Below, piece after piece: positions 1 to 7,694 of a stretch of 9,578 bases of DNA. A program made the translations under genes and the position numbers. The DNA lies in assembly GCA_903861235.1 (NCBI GenBank), contig CAIOTP010000301.1:1-9578 (forward strand), read 5' to 3'. The DNA is from an uncultured bacterium (lineage in GTDB: Bacteria; Planctomycetota; Phycisphaerae; Phycisphaerales; SM1A02). A model generated the notes under the pieces. It was not told the DNA's origin, did not search any database, and saw only the letters and a program-made list of their open reading frames with translations. Position 1 is the stretch's first letter. The number at the start of each line of letters is the position of its first letter.

Positions 1-1
1 C

Positions 2-880
2 CTGGAGTCCGGGCGGATCAACCGCGCCGTGCTCCGGTCGCTCGCGGCGGGGCGCCTGGATGGGCCCGCACAGACGCTGGCGCTGCTGCGAGCTCGGCGT
101 GCCCTCCGCGAGGGCGCGGAGCAGGTCTACGGCGTGCGCTGCAAGGCTCAGATGGGTACCTACGTGATCGGGCCTGCCCAGGCCGAAGGCTGGGTCGACA
201 TCGTGACGCTCATGGAGTACTCAGGCCTCCAACGCCAACGCCCTGGCCCCATGGTGGCCGTGAAGGCGGTCAATCGCATGTGGCACCCCAGTTGGAAGGA
301 GAGCCGCACGAGCACGCCACTGGGGGCGGACTCGAGTCACGGTGGCCTGATGACCGAGCTGTCCTCCCCCGACGCACGGGAGCGACACCTTCGCCTGAAG
401 ACAGGGGACGGCAAGACCGTGATCCATTTCGAGGCGGGCGGCACGGAGGCGCTGGATCCCGTGAACCTGGTGTTCGGGGAGCATCTCGAGCGGGGCGGCA
501 CCGTGGGCACTGCCGACGAACTGGTGGACCTGCTTCTGGGCGTGCACGTGCCGAGCGAGTTCTGCGTGTTCGAAGCCTGGACGCACCGGTCGATTCGCCG
601 ACTCACGGATCCGGTGGCCTCGCTCCAGGGTTCGCTCAACCCCATGGGGACCTTTGCGGACATGATCGGCGTTTCGCCTCTGCCGCTGGAGGCGCAGGCC
701 CGCGAGATCGACGGCGAGGCACTTCCCCGCGGTCTTCGCGCGGCCGGCAAGATCCATGCGGAGGCGTTGGAGCGAGCCGCCAAGGTGCTTGGCGGCTCGA
801 TGAAGGACTTTGTCGGGTTCCGGGTGGTGGTGCCCGACGCACCTGTGGGCTCGCGCGTGCACCTGCGATGGCGCATGTGA
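2..880 (+). CDS. Unrecognised protein, 5' end missing
   Basis: The frame is open from the left edge to a TGA at 878-880, so at least 292 codons are present and the true start probably lies upstream. The GTG at 29 could be an internal start but has no clear ribosome binding site. I do not recognise the family. There is no obvious signal peptide or long hydrophobic stretch in the visible part, so a soluble or surface protein of roughly 300 residues or more is likely. The sequence alternates beta-rich stretches with a helical segment near the C-terminus (around codons 230-265 counted from the GTG) and ends with a beta-like segment. A Trp/His/Arg-rich patch lies about 85-95 residues after the GTG. 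Codon use matches the neighbours. It is followed after 45 bases by the antiporter gene, with no clear terminator. That it is coding is fairly sure from the length and composition; the function is unknown. Confidence 0.7.
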   Translation: MESGRINRAVLRSLAAGRLDGPAQTLALLRARRALREGAEQVYGVRCKAQMGTYVIGPAQAEGWVDIVTLMEYSGLQRQRPGPMVAVKAVNRMWHPSWKESRTSTPLGADSSHGGLMTELSSPDARERHLRLKTGDGKTVIHFEAGGTEALDPVNLVFGEHLERGGTVGTADELVDLLLGVHVPSEFCVFEAWTHRSIRRLTDPVASLQGSLNPMGTFADMIGVSPLPLEAQAREIDGEALPRGLRAAGKIHAEALERAAKVLGGSMKDFVGFRVVVPDAPVGSRVHLRWRM

Positions 881-912
881 GGCCCGGGCCGGCGACCATG
901 CGTGATCGTCTC

Positions 913-918
913 TAGACT
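913..918 (+). promoter_or_regulatory. -10-like box (TAGACT) next to antiporter start
   Basis: TAGACT fits the TAnnnT pattern and stands 7 bases before the GTG at 926. Similar boxes stand 6 bases before the starts at 2179 and 9364. With this spacing transcription would begin at or beside the start codon, giving a leaderless mRNA. No convincing -35 element is visible. The spacing supports 926 rather than 902 as the antiporter start. Confidence 0.45.
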
Positions 919-925
919 GCCGCCC

Positions 926-2134
926 GTGCTCGAATCGCCCGTCTCGCTGCTCGATCTGTTCGTGGTGCTCGCCGCCTGCACGCTGGTGGTGGTGCTGCTG
1001 GGCGTGGCGCGGCGATTGCCCGTGCCCTCGGTGGTCGCGGAGATCCTGATCGGCATCCTGATCGGACCTTCCGTGCTGGGCTGGGCGCACCCGAAGGACT
1101 GGGTGATCCGCGTGCTGGCGAACTTCGGCATGGCTTACCTGCTCTTCGTGGCGGGGCTGGAACTGGACCTGCGTGCCTTGATGCACCGGCGCCTGCGGAC
1201 GCTGCTGCTGGGCTACGGTCTCACGCTGGGCATCGCCTTCGGATGCTGCTGGACCCTGCATGCCGCGGGTCTTTCCGACGCCCCCCTGTTCATCACCATC
1301 GCCGTGTCCGCCAGCGCCCTGGGCATTCTCACCCCGGTGCTCAAGGAGCGCGGCCTGCTCGACCGCCCGTTCGGACAGACGGTGTTCGGGGCGTGCGTGC
1401 TGGCGGAGGTGATGCCGATCACGCTGCTGTCGGTGTTCTACGCGACCGACCACGACACCCCGGCGCAGCAGCTGGGCCGGGTGCTGGGCATCGCGGCACT
1501 GGCCGCGGCCGTTGCCGCCGTGATGGCTTTCACCGCCAGAAGCCGCTGGATGAACGATCGCTTCCCACCCGACGAGCGGCCCACCACGCAGATCCGCATC
1601 CGCCAGACCATGCTGGTCCTGGTCGGACTGGTGGTGGCGGCGCATGGTGTGGGCGTGGAGGTGATCCTTGGCGCGCTGGCCGCCGGCGTGGTCGTTGGCG
1701 CGGTGCGCAAGCGCGACCAAAGCACCGAGATGTACTACGCCAAGATCGAGGCGATGGGCTTCGGCATGTTCATCCCGATCTTCTTCGTCTCGGTGGGCAT
1801 GTGCTTCGACGTGCAGAGCCTGCTCGCTTCACCCGCCAACATGCTGAAGATCCCGGTGTTCCTGTCTCTGCTGCTGGTGGCACGCGGGCTGCCCGCCCTG
1901 CTGGCCTACGGCGGCCTCATGACGCTGCCCGAGCGTGTGGTGGCCGGCCTTTTCCAGGCCACCAACCTTTCGTTCATCGCCGCGGCCACGGCCACGGGCC
2001 TGAGGCTGGAGAAGATCTCGCCCGCCGACGCCTCGGCGCTGGTGGCCGCCGGCATGCTCTCGGTGATCGTGTATCCGCAGACGGCGATCTGGATCCTGAG
2101 GCGGGCGGGCCCAGGCGATCACGCGGCGGCCTGA
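926..2134 (+). CDS. CPA2-family cation:proton antiporter, membrane domain only
   Basis: This is a polytopic inner-membrane protein of 402 residues that probably exchanges Na+ or K+ for H+. It resembles the KefB/KefC/NapA-like CPA2 family. About 11-13 hydrophobic helices run through the whole length. The family's signature after helix 3 is present (FVAGLELDL, residues 74-82), as is an N-terminal helix pair around a GILIGPS loop (residues 43-49). The helix that normally carries the ion-binding Asp reads VLAEVMPI, so Glu161 appears to stand in its place. The protein ends soon after the last helix and lacks the cytoplasmic RCK/TrkA-N domain of Kef channels. I prefer the GTG at 926 because a TAGACT box lies 7 bases before it. 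A GTG at 902 in the same frame would add 8 residues but has no ribosome binding site. The family call is strong; the substrate ion cannot be read from the sequence. Confidence 0.87.
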   Translation: MLESPVSLLDLFVVLAACTLVVVLLGVARRLPVPSVVAEILIGILIGPSVLGWAHPKDWVIRVLANFGMAYLLFVAGLELDLRALMHRRLRTLLLGYGLTLGIAFGCCWTLHAAGLSDAPLFITIAVSASALGILTPVLKERGLLDRPFGQTVFGACVLAEVMPITLLSVFYATDHDTPAQQLGRVLGIAALAAAVAAVMAFTARSRWMNDRFPPDERPTTQIRIRQTMLVLVGLVVAAHGVGVEVILGALAAGVVVGAVRKRDQSTEMYYAKIEAMGFGMFIPIFFVSVGMCFDVQSLLASPANMLKIPVFLSLLLVARGLPALLAYGGLMTLPERVVAGLFQATNLSFIAAATATGLRLEKISPADASALVAAGMLSVIVYPQTAIWILRRAGPGDHAAA

Positions 2135-2166
2135 CCCCACGCCTGCGCAAGGCGCCGGCCGCGCGT

Positions 2167-2172
2167 TACCTT
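2167..2172 (+). promoter_or_regulatory. -10-like box (TACCTT) next to start codon
   Basis: TACCTT (TAnnnT pattern) stands 6 bases before the ATG at 2179. The spacer TGCCGC resembles the TTCCGC before the FHA gene. This arrangement suggests a leaderless transcript for the small membrane-anchored protein. There is no strong -35 match. Confidence 0.4.
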
Positions 2173-2178
2173 TGCCGC

Positions 2179-2544
2179 ATGCAGACCCTTCTTGTTCTGG
2201 CGGAGCGCGTGGGGCGCGGCGAACACGAGCGAGGCGCCGCCTCGAACACCGTGGTGATCGTGGCGATTGCCGGTGCGGTCCTGCTGGCCATCATGGGGCG
2301 GCTGGTCACGCATGGCATGGACAGCGGCCGCATCCGCAAGTACGCGGAGAGCCAGGGCTGGGAACTGCTGGACTGCCAGTGGCGACTGCTGGGGCCAGGC
2401 TGGTTCGGGAGTCGGCGCGAACGGATCTATCAGATCATCTACCGCGATCGCGAGGGACGGACACACACCGCATTCGCGAAGACCTCGGCGATGGCCGGCG
2501 TGTACCTGACCGAAGACCGCGTGACGGACGGCGCCTCGACCTGA
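2179..2544 (+). CDS. Small membrane-anchored hypothetical protein
   Basis: The 121-residue product has a short polar N-terminus, one hydrophobic segment (about residues 23-40) and a C-terminal soluble domain. That domain has the pattern GW-x-L-x(3)-W, then GPGWFG (72-77), then ERIYQIIYRD-x-EG (81-92), then KTSAMAGVYLTED (101-113). It reads as a small beta-rich fold with conserved aromatic residues. I have an impression of similar short anchored proteins in other bacteria but know of no assigned function. The frame stays open far upstream, overlapping the antiporter gene out of frame, but only the ATG at 2179 has a promoter-like box beside it. It starts 44 bases after the antiporter stop and converges with the next gene, 16 bases between stops. 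It is likely a real gene; the role is unknown. Confidence 0.65.
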   Translation: MQTLLVLAERVGRGEHERGAASNTVVIVAIAGAVLLAIMGRLVTHGMDSGRIRKYAESQGWELLDCQWRLLGPGWFGSRRERIYQIIYRDREGRTHTAFAKTSAMAGVYLTEDRVTDGAST

Positions 2545-2560
2545 TCGAGATCGGCCCGGT

Positions 2561-2908
2561 TCAGCCGCCGTTCATGCCGTGGCGCTGCGGCAGCCAGTTC
2601 CAGACCTTCGCGACGACCCATCCGGTGGCGAACCCCACGCCGGCCGTGACCGCCACCAGCATGACCGCGGTGCCGGCGGCGAACGGTGCGACCGTGTACG
2701 AAGGCTCGACGAAGTTGATGCGGAACATGAAGTCCGCCAGCGGCTGCGCCCAGCCCACCGCCACCATGAACGACCACAGCAGGTGCGTGCCGGCGAGCAG
2801 GATGGCGAGCGAGAGCCCCGCTCTCGCCGGCTGAACCATCATGACGGGCGCGGTGGCTTCGCGGCGAGCGGCGGGCATGGATTCCGACGGATGGGGAATG
2901 GTGCTCAT
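2561..2908 (-). CDS. Small protein with two membrane segments
   Basis: From the ATG at 2908 the product has 115 residues: a polar N-terminus of about 30, a hydrophobic helix (about residues 32-50), a short loop and a second hydrophobic helix (about 75-100). It ends in a polar tail around a VWNWLPQR stretch. The layout (two helices, a loop with aromatic and Asp/Pro residues, a C-terminal Trp/Asn-containing tail) is reminiscent of the uncharacterised two-helix DUF5676-type proteins; this is a weak resemblance from memory. An in-frame ATG at 2980 would add 24 residues without membrane character. I prefer 2908 because of the box 6 bases upstream. It lies downstream of and co-directional with katG, 111 bases after the katG stop, so read-through is possible although a hairpin intervenes. 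No function is proposed. Confidence 0.6.
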   Translation of the reverse strand: MSTIPHPSESMPAARREATAPVMMVQPARAGLSLAILLAGTHLLWSFMVAVGWAQPLADFMFRINFVEPSYTVAPFAAGTAVMLVAVTAGVGFATGWVVAKVWNWLPQRHGMNGG

Positions 2909-2914
2909 GCCGGA

Positions 2915-2920
2915 AGCATG
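2915..2920 (-). promoter_or_regulatory. Weak -10-like box (CATGCT) before small membrane gene
   Basis: Read on the minus strand, CATGCT then TCCGGC precede the ATG at 2908, a 6-base gap like those before the starts at 2179 and 9364. The first base differs from the TAnnnT pattern, so this is the weakest member of the set. Confidence 0.25.
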
Positions 2921-2969
2921 CGGCGCATCGGTCCGGCCGAACACGATCTCGGGCGAATCGGATCGAGCT

Positions 2970-2985
2970 CTCGCGGGCACGCGAG
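2970..2985 (-). terminator. Hairpin downstream of katG
   Basis: CTCGCG (2970-2975), loop GGCA, then CGCGAG (2980-2985) form a perfect 6-bp stem with a 4-base loop, 34 bases beyond the katG stop in the direction of katG transcription. A second CGCGAG at 2987-2992 could pair instead. No T-run follows on the minus strand, so it is not a classical intrinsic terminator. It may be a 3'-end stabilising or factor-assisted stop. Confidence 0.35.
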
Positions 2986-3019
2986 TCGCGAGGCGCGGCA
3001 GACACGCGGTCGGACGTGC

Positions 3020-5302
<2,283 letters not shown>

Positions 5303-5341
5303 TCACGAGTTCGCCATTCCAATCCCAGGAAGGAAGTCCCG

Positions 5342-6235
5342 ATGCCCCAGAACACGATCAAGGAAACCCTGGACAAGTTCGACCTCCGAGAGGCCGACTT
5401 CAAGCGGATCCGCGCCGTGGCCCCCATGCTCATGGAGCAGCTCGACGGCTTCATCGGTGACTTCTACGAGTGGATGGCGAAGCACCGCGAGTTCAAGGTC
5501 TTCTTCGGCACCAACCCCGCCCGCCTGGAGCGGGTGAAGCAGCTGCAGCGCGCCAACTGGGACACCTTCCTGCAAGCCGACATCAACGAGGCGTGGATCG
5601 ATGCCCGTCGCCATGTGGGCGCCGTGCACGCCAACATCGATCTGCCCAACGAGATCTACTTCGCCGGCATGGCGGTCTCCAACAACCTGATGGCGGACCG
5701 CATCCGCGGGCTGGGAAAGGTCGTGAAGGATCCCGAGGAGACGGTCAAGTCCATCACCAAGCTGATGTACCTGGACGCCTGCATCGTGATCGACGAGATC
5801 GCCCGGATCAACCGTGAGAAGATCTCCGCCAGCGCGAAGGCGCTCATGGAGATGTCGACCCCGGTCACCCCGATCTGGGAAGGCATCCTGCTGCTGCCGC
5901 TGCTGGGCATCCTGGATTCGCAGCGCACGCAGGACGTGATGAACAAGACGCTCGGCAAGATCGCGGAGACACGCGCCAAGGCACTGGTGCTCGACATCAG
6001 CGGCGTGAGCGCCATGGACACCGCGGTGGCCAATCAGCTGCTGAAGATCACCAAGGCCACCCAGCTCATGGGCTGCGAGACCATCCTCTCCGGCCTGTCT
6101 CCCGCCATCGCCCGCACGCTGGTGGAACTGGGCGTGAACATCGGCGAAGTGCGGACCACCGCCACCCTGCGAGACTCGTTCGAGTTGGCGCTTCGCGCGG
6201 TGGGCGGCGACCGTCGCCCGACGCAGAGCACCTGA
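5342..6235 (+). CDS. rsbR: RsbR-type stressosome sensor with heme-globin domain
   Basis: The product has 297 residues. Residues about 8-155 form a globin-coupled-sensor (protoglobin) domain: FYEWMAKH carries a candidate distal Tyr42, and RHVGAVHANIDLPNEIYF carries the expected proximal heme ligand His96. A helical linker (about 155-175) leads to a C-terminal STAS domain (about 175-290) that reads MSTPVTPIW, then LLPLLGILDSQR, then LDISGVSAMDT. Aligned from memory with Bacillus subtilis RsbRA without gaps, Ser193 falls on phosphosite Thr171 and Thr227 on Thr205. It should assemble with RsbS into a stressosome, with the globin turrets sensing O2 or another heme ligand, as in the O2-binding RsbR of Vibrio brasiliensis. 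The ATG at 5342 has AGGAAGGAAG just upstream; the same frame is open further upstream but the extra residues do not resemble a globin. It is first in a four-gene operon. Confidence 0.93.
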   Translation: MPQNTIKETLDKFDLREADFKRIRAVAPMLMEQLDGFIGDFYEWMAKHREFKVFFGTNPARLERVKQLQRANWDTFLQADINEAWIDARRHVGAVHANIDLPNEIYFAGMAVSNNLMADRIRGLGKVVKDPEETVKSITKLMYLDACIVIDEIARINREKISASAKALMEMSTPVTPIWEGILLLPLLGILDSQRTQDVMNKTLGKIAETRAKALVLDISGVSAMDTAVANQLLKITKATQLMGCETILSGLSPAIARTLVELGVNIGEVRTTATLRDSFELALRAVGGDRRPTQST

Positions 6236-6238
6236 GCC

Positions 6239-6250
6239 GGGGACGTTCCC
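6239..6250 (+). other. Small hairpin over the rsbS ribosome binding region
   Basis: GGGA (6240-6243), loop CGT, TCCC (6247-6250) can pair immediately before the GTG start at 6251. The only purine-rich candidate binding site for rsbS (CCGGGGA) is inside this stem. It is a short 4-bp stem, so the regulatory role is speculative. Confidence 0.2.
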
Positions 6251-6634
6251 GTGTCTTCCTCCTCCACCACGTCCGTCACCGGCACCCGGGTGGAGGACTG
6301 CCTGGTGGTCACGGTGAGCCGTGACCTGGGTGGTGGCACGCTGGACGCCGTCCGACAGGTCATGCTCGAGGGCGTGCAGCGGGATGGCGCCGCCTCGGTG
6401 ATCGTGGACACCTCCGGCGTTCCCTTCATGGACTCGCACGAGTTCGTCGCCCTGCGTCGCGTGATGCACATGGCCGAGCTGCTGGGAGCCAGGTGCGTCC
6501 TGGTGGGCCTGCAGCCGGGCATCATCGTGCACCTGATGGCCTCCGACACCCCCGTGGACGGGCTTCGAGCGATGCTGGGACTGGACGAAGCCCTGCAGGT
6601 CCTGAAAGGTCATGGCAGGACGCCCCGTGACTGA
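6251..6634 (+). CDS. rsbS: RsbS-type stressosome scaffold (STAS domain)
   Basis: The 127-residue product is a single STAS domain, close to the length of Bacillus RsbS (about 120). After a Ser/Thr-rich start the beta strand LVVTVS is followed by the helix, then VIVDTSGVPFMDSHEF (50-65). Ser62 in MDS aligns with RsbS Ser59, the residue phosphorylated by RsbT to release the kinase. A LVGLQPGIIVHLM stretch follows, typical of the family. It lacks the N-terminal sensor domain of RsbR, as expected for the scaffold subunit that, with RsbR, holds RsbT in unstressed cells. GTG at 6251 starts 15 bases after the rsbR stop. The gene overlaps the next by 23 bases, so translation is probably coupled. An alternative reading as a generic anti-sigma antagonist (RsbV/SpoIIAA) is less likely given the RsbR and RsbT neighbours. 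Confidence 0.9.
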   Translation: MSSSSTTSVTGTRVEDCLVVTVSRDLGGGTLDAVRQVMLEGVQRDGAASVIVDTSGVPFMDSHEFVALRRVMHMAELLGARCVLVGLQPGIIVHLMASDTPVDGLRAMLGLDEALQVLKGHGRTPRD

Positions 6635-7694
6635 TTCGTCCACACGCATGGTCTCCTTCACGGTGCGCGACCAGGCCGACCTGCTCGTCGGGCTTCGCCG
6701 CCTGCAGGAACAAGGCGTGCTCTCGGAAGCGAACGAGGTGGAGCGGAGCCTGGTGGTGACCATGATCTCGGAGCTGGCCACCAACATCATGAAGTACGCC
6801 GGTCACGGCACCCTGCGGGTGGCACGCGTGAAGCAGGCCGAGTCCGTCGACATCGAGATCTGGGCCCAGGACCAGGGCCCCGGCATCGAGAGCGTGGACC
6901 GGGCCATGCGCGACCACTTCACCACGGGAAACACGCTGGGGCTGGGACTTCCCGGGGTTCGCCGCATGGCGGATCACTTCGAGATCCAGTCCGCGCCTGG
7001 CGAAGGCACGCAGGTCCACGCACGGCGCCGTGTCGCGGGTCGGCGCGCGGACCGTGCGGTCCGTACCGGGCTCGCGCCCGCCTCGCCCGCCCCGCTGCCG
7101 GCGGCGAGATCCGCCGCCCAGTGGGAAATCGGCCTCAGCACGCGTCCCATGCCCGGCGAACGGGCCTGTGGAGATCTTGCCATGGCGCTGGAGCTGGAGA
7201 ACGGCCTGCTGCTCGCCATGATCGACGGCACCGGGCACGGCGCACGCGGGCAGGCTGCGGCGGAGCGGATGCAGGGCTGTCTGGAGACCACCGCTCGCAG
7301 CGAGCTTCGCGACACCCTCGAGGCCGCCCATCAGGCGCTGCAGGGCACCGCGGGCGCGGCGGCGGGACTTCTCTTCGTGGCCCCCCACCTTCGACACGCG
7401 CGATACGCCGGCGTGGGCAACACCGGCATCTGTCGACGGAACGGCCGGCCCTGGCGACCCGTGTCACGCGACGGGGTGCTGGGCCAGCGGCTTCCCCGCG
7501 TGTTGGAACAGGGCACGGAAATGGAGCGCGACGACCTGGTCGTGCTGTGGACCGACGGGCTCTCCGGCATGCCGGAGGCGTTGACGCCACGCGATGCCCT
7601 TCGACCAGCCCAGGATCTGGCCGACATGCTGGTGCGCACGCAGGGCAAGCCGCACGACGACGCCGGGTGCGTCGTGCTGAGGTGGAGGTCCTGA
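6612..7694 (+). CDS. RsbT-RsbX fusion: switch kinase plus PP2C phosphatase
   Basis: One 360-residue protein joins two stressosome enzymes. Residues 13-137 match RsbT: the N box SELATNIMKYA (Glu54, Asn58), the G1 box DQGPGI (Asp87) and the G2 box GNTLGLGLPGVRRM (106-119) are intact. An Arg/Ala/Pro-rich linker (about 138-168) follows. Residues about 169-360 are an RsbX/SpoIIE-type PP2C phosphatase with CGDLA (Asp188), MIDGTGHG (Asp205), GVGNTGI, LWTDGLS (Asp315) and HDDAG (Asp349, Asp350), so the metal site looks complete. In Bacillus these activities are separate: RsbT phosphorylates RsbR and RsbS, and RsbX removes the phosphates. Both halves have the length of the free proteins. ATG at 6612 has GAAAGG 5 bases earlier and overlaps rsbS by 23 bases; GTG 6627 is an alternative start. 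The stop TGA overlaps the next ATG by one base. Confidence 0.92.
   Translation: MAGRPVTDSSTRMVSFTVRDQADLLVGLRRLQEQGVLSEANEVERSLVVTMISELATNIMKYAGHGTLRVARVKQAESVDIEIWAQDQGPGIESVDRAMRDHFTTGNTLGLGLPGVRRMADHFEIQSAPGEGTQVHARRRVAGRRADRAVRTGLAPASPAPLPAARSAAQWEIGLSTRPMPGERACGDLAMALELENGLLLAMIDGTGHGARGQAAAERMQGCLETTARSELRDTLEAAHQALQGTAGAAAGLLFVAPHLRHARYAGVGNTGICRRNGRPWRPVSRDGVLGQRLPRVLEQGTEMERDDLVVLWTDGLSGMPEALTPRDALRPAQDLADMLVRTQGKPHDDAGCVVLRWRS

Noticed and set aside
881..890. Palindrome GGCCCGGGCC after the first gene
   Set aside because: It has no loop and no T-run; such GC palindromes are expected by chance at this base composition.
221..1720. Minus-strand open frame of 499 codons across the first gene and the antiporter
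   Set aside because: It spans two real plus-strand genes and has His/Gln/Arg-rich shadow composition.
2140..2154. Hairpin CGCCT-GCGCA-AGGCG just after the antiporter stop
   Set aside because: Only a 5-bp stem with no T-run; too weak to call a terminator.
5303..6790. Minus-strand open frame of 495 codons opposite rsbR, rsbS and the fusion gene
   Set aside because: Its product is rich in His, Gln, Gly and Arg with no domain pattern, typical of the antisense frame of GC-rich genes; the plus strand holds clear families.
7121..7693. Upstream extension of the HD-GYP gene within the same frame
   Set aside because: The extension translates to Arg/Gly-rich shadow sequence over the phosphatase domain; the TGATG junction at 7692-7696 is the natural start.
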